From the NCBI GenBank assembly GCA_022712845.1, contig JAFLJV010000133.1, positions 1-7,242 of the forward strand: 7,242 bases of DNA, read 5' to 3'. The position numbers and the translations under genes are program-made. Source of the stretch: Sulfurimonas sp. (lineage in GTDB: Bacteria > Campylobacterota > Campylobacteria > Campylobacterales > Sulfurimonadaceae). The notes under the pieces are model-generated. The model did no database searches. It saw nothing but the letters and a program-made list of their open reading frames with translations, and was not told where the DNA came from. Positions 1 through 6,439 of this stretch are shown one piece after another (the first letter of the stretch is position 1; every line of letters begins with the position of its first letter).

Positions 1-419
1 CTTTAAATGACTTTAACAATCAAATAAAATTAATAAGTGATAATCTTAAAAAGATAGAATCATTAAATCCATCACTATCTGCTTTAAAACTTATGGAAAA
101 GCGAGATTTAACTACTTTTATTATAAAATTAAATACTTTAATTATGGATATGAAAGATAAAAAGGAAACACTTTCTACAATCACAATAAGTAAATTAGAA
201 GAAACAAAGCTTCTTATATCATCGTTAATGTTGCCACATAACTACAAAAATACAAAAATAATCGGCAAAATTATGATTAATGATTATCCAATAAAACCAA
301 ATAGAAGATCAATAGTTGTAGTTGCTTTTATAACAGGACTTATCTTATCAATATTCTTTGTTTTTTTTATGGAGTTTATTAGGGGAGTGAGACTAGATTC
401 TGAATCAAGTTCAGAATGA
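1..419 (+). CDS. Wzz-like chain-length determinant, C-terminal part (5' truncated by window edge)
   Basis: The reading frame is open from the window edge (first whole codon at base 3) to a TGA at 417-419, giving 138 residues. The ATG at base 93 lies inside this open frame, so it is probably not the true start. The visible part is a Lys/Glu/Leu-rich helical stretch typical of the periplasmic coiled region. Next comes a proline-containing PIKPNRR motif (288-308), and then one hydrophobic helix of about 24 residues (309-380) ending in MEFIRG. A Pro-rich motif followed by a C-terminal membrane helix is the hallmark of Wzz/chain-length determinant proteins, which set the length of O-antigen or exopolysaccharide chains at the inner membrane. 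The last eight residues, LDSESSSE, are encoded by a palindromic repeat and are probably not ancestral. The N-terminal membrane helix is outside the window, so subfamily and partner genes cannot be judged. Confidence 0.72.
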   Translation, partial: LNDFNNQIKLISDNLKKIESLNPSLSALKLMEKRDLTTFIIKLNTLIMDMKDKKETLSTITISKLEETKLLISSLMLPHNYKNTKIIGKIMINDYPIKPNRRSIVVVAFITGLILSIFFVFFMEFIRGVRLDSESSSE

Positions 420-421
420 CG
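393..421 (-). repeat. REP-like palindromic element, copy 1 (minus orientation)
   Basis: Read on the minus strand, this element starts CGTCAT and ends ATCTAG. Between them is a perfect inverted repeat with 8-bp arms (397-404 and 410-417) around the 5-nt loop CTTGA. It shares its ends and loop with the copy at 461-490, but its stem sequence differs, with pairing preserved. The plus-strand Wzz-like gene ends inside it, at the TGA at 417-419. No U-run follows the hairpin, so it is not a classical intrinsic terminator, though it may protect or delimit the transcript 3' end. Confidence 0.75.
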
Positions 422-427
422 AGAAGG

Positions 428-444
428 TCAAGTTCAGAATGACG
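428..444 (-). repeat. REP-like element, copy 2 (half element)
   Basis: These 17 bp are identical to 405-421 of copy 1 (TCAAGTTCAGAATGACG on the plus strand) and lie 23 bp further on in the same orientation. Only the head, one stem arm and the loop are present. The other arm is missing, so this copy cannot form the full hairpin alone. It looks like a partial duplication or a decayed element. Confidence 0.7.
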
Positions 445-460
445 GTTGTTTTACAGTCTT

Positions 461-490
461 CGTCATCCTAGTGCTTGACACTAGGATCTA
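461..490 (+). repeat. REP-like palindromic element, copy 3 (plus orientation)
   Basis: This copy has the same architecture as copy 1 in the opposite orientation: a CGTCAT head, 9-bp perfect arms (465-473 and 479-487), the loop CTTGA (474-478), and an ATCTA tail. Its stem sequence (CCTAGTG/CACTAGG) differs from copy 1, so the arms have changed together while head, loop and tail are kept. Its tail supplies the TAG stop (488-490, minus strand) of the GspS-like gene. Copies 1 and 3 face head to head, like a bacterial interspersed mosaic element. Confidence 0.75.
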
Positions 491-1666
491 ATTGATTATA
501 TGCCCCACAAATTTACTCATATTATCCATAATCTCTGAGCCTTTTCTAAAGCTCAAACCACAAGCTTCATAAGCAAAGAAAACTCCAGCTTGATACTTAT
601 CACCTTTTGAGTCTTTAGCAAACTCTACATACTCTTGATAAACTTTTTTATAGTTATCGTAAGGTCCCTCTACTTCCACTAATACATCTCCATTAGAATC
701 AATTATTTTGGTATTTGCACCTTCTCTACCAAAAACAGTTTTTTCAACATGTTTGACACCTTTAAGTGGCTCAAATGAAGTTTTTAAAAGATATGGTGAA
801 TCAGGAAAAAGATCACTTAAAATTTTTAACATACCTTTTGATTGAAAAAGTAAAGTATATGCAGGGTTTAAGATAATAGCTTCTTGATTTTGCATTATAG
901 TTGTTATAGTTGTTGCTAATTCTGGTTCATCGTGAGCTATGTCTTCCCAAGGGTACAGTTTAAACCAGTACTCATATTTATTACCATCTGAATCAAAAAT
1001 TCCATTTTCATCAAATTTAACATCCTGTATAAATTCAAAACTTGTATTAAAGCCTGCATCAGTAGCAATTTGTTGAAGTAGTCTTGTTGTAGCTTCCTCT
1101 TCATCATTGCCACCAACAGACGAGAAAAGTATTTTCCAACCATCATATCTTTCATCAAAAATTTCTGTATCATCAAAAAGTGTGATTACTCTTTTGAAAT
1201 TTTGTGAAATTGCATCATACACATTGTTAAACTGTTTATTTTCATTCATATCATTTTGTTTTAAAAGAGCCCATTGAAGTAGGGCAGTCTCAAAAAGTGC
1301 TGTTGGTGTATCTGCATTAAACTCTATAAGTTTTATCGGTTTATCATCAATTCCACCAGCCAAATCAAATCTTCCATAAATATGCCAGTGAACGTTATTT
1401 TCCCAGCTTTTTTTAATAGCATCAACAAGGTTAAAAGGGATACCTATATCAAAAAATAGATCATTCTCTATAACATACTCGGCGGCTTGTACATACATAT
1501 CATATATCTCATTTCCTGCTTTATAATAAGCTTCTGCTTCATCTTGAGTTATTTGAACAAGTTCATCACTTACATACTTGCTTCCATCAATATCTGTATG
1601 CCAAGTAAAACCTAACTCATCAAGCGTTTTATCATCAAGTGGATTTAATTTTTGTAGCTTAATCAA
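488..1666 (-). CDS. Glutathionylspermidine synthase-like ATP-grasp ligase (YgiC/YjfC type)
   Basis: The 392-residue protein matches the synthetase half of the glutathionylspermidine synthase family, which uses ATP to join a carboxylate to an amine. It lacks the N-terminal amidase domain of E. coli Gsp, like YgiC and YjfC. Visible family motifs, in order, are GRFDL near residue 98 (R99, D101), IEFNADTPT at 114-122 (E115, N117, D119), NPAYTLLFQSKGML at 267-280, FGREGAN at 312-318, and a C-terminal MSKFVGHII. No signal peptide or membrane helix is seen, so it should be cytosolic. TTG at 1666 is the only canonical start downstream of an in-frame TAG (1685-1687) that keeps the conserved N-terminus. 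It begins 2 nt after the lipoprotein stop, so translation is probably coupled. The true substrates are unknown: many Campylobacterota are thought not to make glutathione, so the family name should not be read as the function. Confidence 0.88.
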   Translation of the reverse strand: MIKLQKLNPLDDKTLDELGFTWHTDIDGSKYVSDELVQITQDEAEAYYKAGNEIYDMYVQAAEYVIENDLFFDIGIPFNLVDAIKKSWENNVHWHIYGRFDLAGGIDDKPIKLIEFNADTPTALFETALLQWALLKQNDMNENKQFNNVYDAISQNFKRVITLFDDTEIFDERYDGWKILFSSVGGNDEEEATTRLLQQIATDAGFNTSFEFIQDVKFDENGIFDSDGNKYEYWFKLYPWEDIAHDEPELATTITTIMQNQEAIILNPAYTLLFQSKGMLKILSDLFPDSPYLLKTSFEPLKGVKHVEKTVFGREGANTKIIDSNGDVLVEVEGPYDNYKKVYQEYVEFAKDSKGDKYQAGVFFAYEACGLSFRKGSEIMDNMSKFVGHIIN

Positions 1667-1668
1667 TA

Positions 1669-2238
1669 TTAACCACCAAAACGTCTACCACCAAAAAATG
1701 ATTTCTTAGAAGAACCACCAAAAAAGCTCTTTTTAGAAGAACCACTTCTTGATGCTTTTCCAGCAGCTGAACGGCTATAAGCACTTTTATTTACTGCACC
1801 TGAGCGTTTTGAGAAGTTTTTATTACCCATCAATGCATTACCAATCATATTTCCAAGAAGTGAGCCTGCTGCAACTGCTAAAATTGTACCAGCTAAACCC
1901 ATACCGCCACTACTATTACCACTTTGAACTGTTTCAGATGTCCCATTTTGTACTTTTTGATACTCTTGTTCTGCAAGCATTTTCATCTCATCTTCATTCA
2001 TGAAACGCTCTGTTATATTTCCATTTGCATCTCTTTCTCGAATGATTGCACGGCTTGGACCTTCCGTAGGCATCTCTTCAACAACAAGATATTTTCCATT
2101 TATTTGTTGTTCTATTACTATAAAACGATTTTGTTGTTGTTTTTGTTGTGGTGCTTCACATCCACTTAGAACGCCCATCATCATTACACCAACACTACCG
2201 AGTGCTACGCCACCTGCTATACTTGAAATATGTTTCAC
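1669..2238 (-). CDS. UPF0323 family lipoprotein
   Basis: This 189-residue protein has a signal peptide with a hydrophobic core (about residues 7-24) and the lipobox LSGC, predicting lipidation at C27 and a periplasm-facing membrane anchor. Next come a Gln-rich linker (31-36), a small charged domain (about 38-98, FIVIEQQINGKYLVVEEMP onward), and a glycine-zipper-like hydrophobic stretch (about 111-137). The basic Ser/Lys/Gly/Phe tail has two copies of GSSKKSFFG and ends RRFGG. I recognise the family as UPF0323, known from Campylobacter and Helicobacter, where it also sits next to a GspS-like gene. The start is GTG at 2238, sharing one base with the upstream TAG and preceded by AAGGA at a good distance. 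The pairing with the ATP-grasp ligase resembles YgiB-YgiC and YjfM-YjfC. Molecular function is unknown. Confidence 0.87.
   Translation of the reverse strand: MKHISSIAGGVALGSVGVMMMGVLSGCEAPQQKQQQNRFIVIEQQINGKYLVVEEMPTEGPSRAIIRERDANGNITERFMNEDEMKMLAEQEYQKVQNGTSETVQSGNSSGGMGLAGTILAVAAGSLLGNMIGNALMGNKNFSKRSGAVNKSAYSRSAAGKASRSGSSKKSFFGGSSKKSFFGGRRFGG
1687..1740 (-). repeat. Two tandem 27-bp units in the lipoprotein tail
   Basis: Units 1687-1713 and 1714-1740 are adjacent and differ at only a few positions around their middle. Each encodes one copy of a nine-residue Ser-Lys-Phe-Gly-rich segment (GSSKKSFFG). The repeat keeps the reading frame, so copy number could change without breaking the protein. 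Confidence 0.8.
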
Positions 2239-2678
2239 TAGCTTAATTCCTTTTTATTTAATAAGATTATTTTTTTTAGTTCATAATCATAAAATGTTAT
2301 TGTATCTCGTCCATCATAATAAATATCTCCATGGTATGAATACTTGTTATTTTTTAGGGTTGTATTTTGAGTCATTAACATACTTTTACCCACAAAATAC
2401 CCAATAGTTGGCACAAGTGTTAAAAGTGATAATATGGATAAAAAGCCAATAATGGCTATGCTCACTTTTGCTTTATTAATATATGTAATTATAAACCCTA
2501 ACATAATTGATAGTATAAAAAAAATATATATATTTTGATGATCTGCAAAAAGAATATTATAATAAAGATCAATTTCATAAAAATCTATATAATTTTGTTT
2601 AATTCCTAAAAAAATAAAAAAATCCAAGAAAAATGTAAAAAACATACCGCTAAGTAGTGCTTGTATTGCTTTACTCAC
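2238..2678 (-). CDS. Small three-helix membrane protein of unknown function
   Basis: I do not recognise a family for this 146-residue protein. It has three hydrophobic helices at about residues 7-25, 50-67 and 72-97. The short NKAK loop between helices 2 and 3 is basic. By the positive-inside rule this puts the N-terminus in the cytoplasm and the roughly 48-residue C-terminal tail outside. The tail is polar and aromatic (HGDIYYDGRDTITFYDYE) and ends in a Lys/Leu-rich stretch. The GTG start overlaps the upstream TGA by 4 nt (GTGA) and has an AAGGA ribosome site about 8 nt upstream. Its own TAG overlaps the lipoprotein start by 1 nt. This tight linkage suggests co-translation with the lipoprotein and ligase, but no shared function can be claimed from sequence alone. 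Confidence 0.7.
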   Translation of the reverse strand: MSKAIQALLSGMFFTFFLDFFIFLGIKQNYIDFYEIDLYYNILFADHQNIYIFFILSIMLGFIITYINKAKVSIAIIGFLSILSLLTLVPTIGYFVGKSMLMTQNTTLKNNKYSYHGDIYYDGRDTITFYDYELKKIILLNKKELS

Positions 2679-3139
2679 CTAAGTTTCCTTATTTTATGAT
2701 TATTTAGTTTAATTAAGTTTGATGAACTACATTCAGATAAACCATCTTTATTTTCTATTATTATATCAGCTTTTGATTCACAAAACTCTCTATTGAAATT
2801 TTTAGTTGCTTCATTAGCAGAAGTTGAGTAGTGCCACTCTAAATCTCTTAGTATTTGTGAGTTTTTAAGATTTGAAATAATTCTAAAGGCTTTATTTTTT
2901 ACAATAAATGTTGTTTTTTTACTTCGCCTTACAAAGTTTTTTTTAGATTGAGGGATTCGACTCTCACATGCCAAAAACGAGTTGTATATTTTTATAAATG
3001 GTTTTGAAGTAGGACGTGATTTTATCTCTGATAATTTTGTATGGTTTTGAGATACAAAACCGACAGTAGTGTCGGTTTGTGTAAGAATTACATCTTTGCT
3101 TACGCTAGAAAATCTTGAAGTGCTTTTACATCTGACCAT
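2675..3139 (-). CDS. Short YrdC/Sua5-domain protein (threonylcarbamoyl-AMP synthase-like)
   Basis: The protein carries a shortened set of TsaC/Sua5/YrdC signatures: [12 protein letters not shown] at 19-30 (the family's PTDTxYGL strand-loop), [11 protein letters not shown] at 39-49 with the KxR pair K40/R42, KKTTFIV at 74-80, and STSAN at 105-109 with the SxN pair S107/N109. A C-terminal SSSNLIKL...HKIRKLR matches the family's S-T-I-V-D...IIR ending. The KxR and SxN residues bind nucleotide and substrate in TsaC, which makes threonylcarbamoyl-AMP for the tRNA modification t6A. At 154 residues it is shorter than E. coli TsaC (about 190), so it may be a divergent paralogue rather than the t6A enzyme. 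ATG at 3139 is the only canonical start after an in-frame TGA (3143-3145), which forces a 40-nt overlap with carB. Residues 1-17 look unconserved, so a non-canonical start such as ATT at 3088 is possible. Confidence 0.78.
   Translation of the reverse strand: MVRCKSTSRFSSVSKDVILTQTDTTVGFVSQNHTKLSEIKSRPTSKPFIKIYNSFLACESRIPQSKKNFVRRSKKTTFIVKNKAFRIISNLKNSQILRDLEWHYSTSANEATKNFNREFCESKADIIIENKDGLSECSSSNLIKLNNHKIRKLR
3057..3078 (-). terminator. Terminator-like hairpin just downstream of carB, inside the YrdC-like gene
   Basis: On the minus strand, a perfect 9-bp stem (AAACCGACA, 3070-3078, with TGTCGGTTT, 3057-3065) closes a CTAC loop. Its 3' arm ends in a TTTT run (3056-3059) that continues one base past the stem. 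It begins 22 nt after the carB stop. The position and GC core suit an intrinsic terminator or attenuator, but the U-run is short and the hairpin lies within a conserved coding motif (TQTDTTVGF), so it may be incidental. It is nearly symmetric, so it would also fold on the plus strand. Confidence 0.45.
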
Positions 3140-6100
3140 GAATCATCTTTCATCTCATCAAGTGCTAATATTAAAGCTCTAGCGGCACTTAAAGTTGTAA
3201 AATAAGGTATGCTTTTTCTTAATACTTCTTGACGAATTACAGTAGCATCTTTTTTAGAAGTGTTGTTATCAGAGGTATTAATCGCCATTGCTATCTCATC
3301 ATTTTTCATACTATCTTCAATGTTAGGACGACCCTCAGAGATTTTAAGTATAACTTCACATTCTACACCAGCTTCTTGTAAAACTTTTTGTGTCCCTTTA
3401 GTTGCAACAAGTTTAAAACCATGTCTTACTAATCCAGAACCAATCTCTTGAGCGTGTTCTTTATCTGCGTCTACAAAACTTAAAAAACATGTTCCATCAG
3501 TTGGAATTTTATTTCCAGCTGAGAGTTGAGCTTTTGCAAAAGAGATACCAAAATTAGAACTAATACCCATAACTTCGCCAGTTGATTTCATCTCAGGAGA
3601 TAAAACTAAATCTGCACCATAAAGTTTATGGAAAGGAAAAACTGCCTCTTTAACAGATACATGACCTTTTAAGTGAGGTTTTAGTACATCATTTGTTTCG
3701 TGAACTATATTGTTATTATCATAATGTTCTAATGAGCTTCGCAGACGCTCGCCCATCATAACACGTGTTGCAACTTTTGCAAGTGGCATACCAGTAGCTT
3801 TACTTACAAATGGAACTGTACGTGATGCACGAGGATTTACTTCAATTAAATAAATCTCATCTTGATAGATTGCGTATTGAACATTCATAAGTCCAATTAC
3901 ACCAAGTCCTAGAGCGATTATTTTAGTTTGAGTTTCAACTTTTGCAATCATCTCATCAGTTAGATTTACTGGAGGAAGTGAACAAGCACTGTCTCCAGAG
4001 TGGATTCCAGCTTCTTCAATGTGTTGCATAACTGAACCAATATAAACATCAGTCCCATCACAGATACAATCAACATCAAGCTCTATTGCTTGGTCCAAAA
4101 ACTTGTCAATTAAAACAGGTGCTTCGTTTGAAACAGAGATAGCAAGGTCCATATATTGTGCTAGTTCTTCTTGAGAGTAAACGATTTTCATACCACGACC
4201 ACCAAGAACAAATGATGGACGAACTAAAACAGGAAACCCAAGTTTCTCAGCTATTGGTCCAGCTTCCTCTTTTTTACGAGCTAGTCCATTTGCAGGTTGT
4301 TTAAGTCCATGTTTTATAACAAAGTTAGAAAATTGTTCACGATCTTCAGCTAAATCTATTACAGCCGAAGTTGTTCCAGATATATTAGCACCGATTTTAG
4401 TAAGTGCGTCTGCAAGTTTAAGTGGAGTTTGTCCACCAAAGTGAACAATAATTCCATCTGGTTGCTCATTTTCAATAACTTCTCTTACATGTTCAAAATC
4501 AATTGGCTCAAAGTAAAGTACATCAGAAGTATCATAATCAGTTGAAACAGTTTCAGGATTACAGTTGTACATAATACACTCAATATCCATCTCTTTTAGA
4601 GCAAATGCAGCGTGAACACAACAGTAATCAAACTCAATTCCTTGACCGATTCTGTTTGGTCCACCACCAAGAATTAAGACTTTTTTCTTATCTGAAACTC
4701 TATTTTTAACATTTGGAAGTTTAGTTATGTTTGTAGTTGAATAAAGGTACGGTGTAAGGGCTTTAAACTCTGCTGCACAAGTATCAACTTCATTGAATTC
4801 CAATGATACACCTAAAGTTTTTCTAGCATCATAAACATCATTTTCACTAACATCATGATTTGAGTTTTTCTTGATTAATTGAGAGATTCTTTTGTCTGAG
4901 AAACCATCAACTTTGATGCTTCTCATAAATTCTGCATCAAATAAGATTTTATCTGTGATTGTTGTTTCAGCTTGAAGTAATTCTTCCATTTGGTATAAAA
5001 ACCAAGGGTCAATAGCACAAGTGTCAAACATCTCTTCAACACTCATACCGCGACGGAAACCCTCAGCTACATAAAGAATACGATCTGCATTTGGACGACG
5101 GATTTCATGCTTTACAAATTCCATATCTGCATCTATCTCATTAAATCCACAAAGATCAGTCTCTAGTGAACAAAGAGCTTTTTGAACTGACTCTTTAAAT
5201 GTACGACCAATTGCCATAACTTCACCAACTGATTTCATACTTGTACTTAAAGTATTTACAGCTTCTGGAAATTTTTCAAATGTAAAACGAGGAATCTTTG
5301 TAACAACATAATCAATAACAGGCTCAAATGCAGCAGGAGTTCCTGTAATGTCATTTGTAATTTCATCAAGAGTAAAACCAACAGCAAGTAAAGTTGCAAC
5401 TTTAGCGATAGGATAACCAGTAGCTTTAGAAGCTAGTGCAGAAGAACGTGATACACGAGGGTTCATCTCAATTACAATCATTCTTCCAGTTTTTGGACAG
5501 ATTGAGAACTGAACATTAGATCCACCAGTATCAACACCAATTTCACGTAAAATTGCAAAAGAAGCGTTGCGCATTCTTTGATATTCTTTATCTGTTAGAG
5601 TAAGGGCAGGGGCAACAGTGATGCTATCACCAGTATGTACACCCATTGGGTCAAAATTTTCTATAGCACATACAATGATACAGTTATCATTTTTGTCACG
5701 AATAACTTCCATCTCATACTCTTTCCAACCAAGCATAGACTCCATAATTTCTATTTCATTTACAGGGGAAGCTGATAGACCCTCTTCAGCTAATTTTTTA
5801 AACTCTTCCATGTTATATGCTACACCTGAACCACCACCAGCAAGCGTAAAAGAAGCTCTGGAAATGACAGGGAAACCAATCTCTTTAACTGCTTTTATTG
5901 CTTCGTCAACGGTATAAGCATTACGACTTTTTGGTAGATCCATACCAATTTTTATCATAGCTTTATTAAAAGCTGAACGGTCTTCACCTTTATGGATAGC
6001 TTCTGGAGTTGCACCTAAAAACTCTATACCTTCAAGCATCCCTTTTTCATACATAGATGTTGCAACATTTAGTGCAGTTTGTCCACCCATGGTTGGAAGT

Positions 6101-6357
6101 ACAGCATCTACTTTTTCATCTTTAATGATTTTAGCAATTATATCTTCTTTGATTGGCTCGATATAAGTTCTATCAGCAAACTCTGGGTCTGTCATAATAG
6201 TTGCAGGATTAGAGTTAATAAGAACTACACGATAGCCTAACTCTTTTAAAGTTTTAACAGCTTGAGTTCCAGAGTAGTCAAACTCACAAGCTTGACCAAT
6301 AACGATAGGGCCTGAGCCTATGAGTAAAATAGTATTAATGTCGGTGCGTTTTGGCAT
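3100..6357 (-). CDS. carB: Carbamoyl-phosphate synthase large subunit
   Basis: This is a full-length 1085-residue CarB (E. coli about 1073). It makes carbamoyl phosphate from bicarbonate, ammonia passed from the CarA glutaminase, and two ATP, feeding pyrimidine and arginine synthesis in the cytosol. Both ATP-grasp halves are intact. The carboxyphosphate domain (about 1-400) has [21 protein letters not shown] at 126-128, [13 protein letters not shown] and EMNPR at 297-301. The oligomerisation domain is about 400-550. The carbamoyl-phosphate domain (about 555-935) has [28 protein letters not shown] at 713-723 and EVNPR at 839-843. The regulatory MGS-like domain is about 936-1085. The ornithine-site residues E781 and D789, in [10 protein letters not shown], match the E. 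coli site. ATG at 6357 is preceded by AGAGG (6364-6368). carA is not in the window. The 3' end overlaps the next gene by 40 nt. Confidence 0.98.
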   Translation of the reverse strand: MPKRTDINTILLIGSGPIVIGQACEFDYSGTQAVKTLKELGYRVVLINSNPATIMTDPEFADRTYIEPIKEDIIAKIIKDEKVDAVLPTMGGQTALNVATSMYEKGMLEGIEFLGATPEAIHKGEDRSAFNKAMIKIGMDLPKSRNAYTVDEAIKAVKEIGFPVISRASFTLAGGGSGVAYNMEEFKKLAEEGLSASPVNEIEIMESMLGWKEYEMEVIRDKNDNCIIVCAIENFDPMGVHTGDSITVAPALTLTDKEYQRMRNASFAILREIGVDTGGSNVQFSICPKTGRMIVIEMNPRVSRSSALASKATGYPIAKVATLLAVGFTLDEITNDITGTPAAFEPVIDYVVTKIPRFTFEKFPEAVNTLSTSMKSVGEVMAIGRTFKESVQKALCSLETDLCGFNEIDADMEFVKHEIRRPNADRILYVAEGFRRGMSVEEMFDTCAIDPWFLYQMEELLQAETTITDKILFDAEFMRSIKVDGFSDKRISQLIKKNSNHDVSENDVYDARKTLGVSLEFNEVDTCAAEFKALTPYLYSTTNITKLPNVKNRVSDKKKVLILGGGPNRIGQGIEFDYCCVHAAFALKEMDIECIMYNCNPETVSTDYDTSDVLYFEPIDFEHVREVIENEQPDGIIVHFGGQTPLKLADALTKIGANISGTTSAVIDLAEDREQFSNFVIKHGLKQPANGLARKKEEAGPIAEKLGFPVLVRPSFVLGGRGMKIVYSQEELAQYMDLAISVSNEAPVLIDKFLDQAIELDVDCICDGTDVYIGSVMQHIEEAGIHSGDSACSLPPVNLTDEMIAKVETQTKIIALGLGVIGLMNVQYAIYQDEIYLIEVNPRASRTVPFVSKATGMPLAKVATRVMMGERLRSSLEHYDNNNIVHETNDVLKPHLKGHVSVKEAVFPFHKLYGADLVLSPEMKSTGEVMGISSNFGISFAKAQLSAGNKIPTDGTCFLSFVDADKEHAQEIGSGLVRHGFKLVATKGTQKVLQEAGVECEVILKISEGRPNIEDSMKNDEIAMAINTSDNNTSKKDATVIRQEVLRKSIPYFTTLSAARALILALDEMKDDSWSDVKALQDFLA

Positions 6358-6395
6358 TCTTTACCTCTAATAATTGTTCATAAAAAAATTTGTTT

Positions 6396-6424
6396 ATTAT
6401 AGGTAAAAAGCACTTAAAAGTTAA
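6396..6424 (-). promoter_or_regulatory. Predicted sigma70-type promoter for carB
   Basis: The 82-bp spacer between mreC and carB contains a perfect minus-strand TATAAT (-10, 6396-6401). Seventeen bases upstream is TTAACT (6419-6424), four of six matches to the -35 consensus. The spacer includes TTTAAGTGCT and a T-run, like the AT-rich vegetative promoters described in Campylobacter. Transcription would start near 6389, giving a leader of about 32 nt with the AGAGG ribosome site. That leader is too short for a riboswitch. carB is therefore probably transcribed independently of mreBC, though read-through remains possible because no clear terminator follows mreC. Confidence 0.6.
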
Positions 6425-6439
6425 TGAGTTAAAGAGGGT

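Noticed and set aside
93..419. ATG at 93 as the start of a complete 108-residue protein
   Set aside because: The same frame is open back to the window edge and encodes plausible helical sequence, so the gene is 5' truncated by the window.
461..490. Copy 3 hairpin as a classical intrinsic terminator for the GspS-like operon
   Set aside because: No U-tract follows the stem on either strand, so it is kept as a repeat element rather than called a terminator.
937..1176. Minus-strand 79-codon open frame inside the GspS-like gene
   Set aside because: It is an alternate-frame shadow fully inside a gene with conserved motifs in the other frame.
1749..2407. Three overlapping plus-strand open frames opposite the lipoprotein and membrane-protein genes
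   Set aside because: They are rich in Phe, Leu, Tyr and Cys, as expected from reading AT-rich genes backwards, and lie antisense to supported genes.
2948..2966. T-loop-like sequence (GAGGG, ATTCGA, CTCTC) suggesting a tRNA or tmRNA fragment
   Set aside because: The stem contains a G-T pair and the loop is one base short. No acceptor stem, anticodon arm or CCA can be found around it, and it lies within the coherent YrdC-like frame (ESRIP).
3165..3202. Possible internal promoter near the end of carB (TTTAAGTGCC followed by an AT-rich TTTAATATT)
   Set aside because: The match is weak, lies in conserved carB coding sequence, and has no clear -10 box. AT-rich DNA gives many such hits.
5618..5917. 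Plus-strand 99-codon open frame opposite carB
   Set aside because: It is antisense to the conserved first ATP-grasp domain of carB and has no recognisable motif. It is a shadow of carB codon use.
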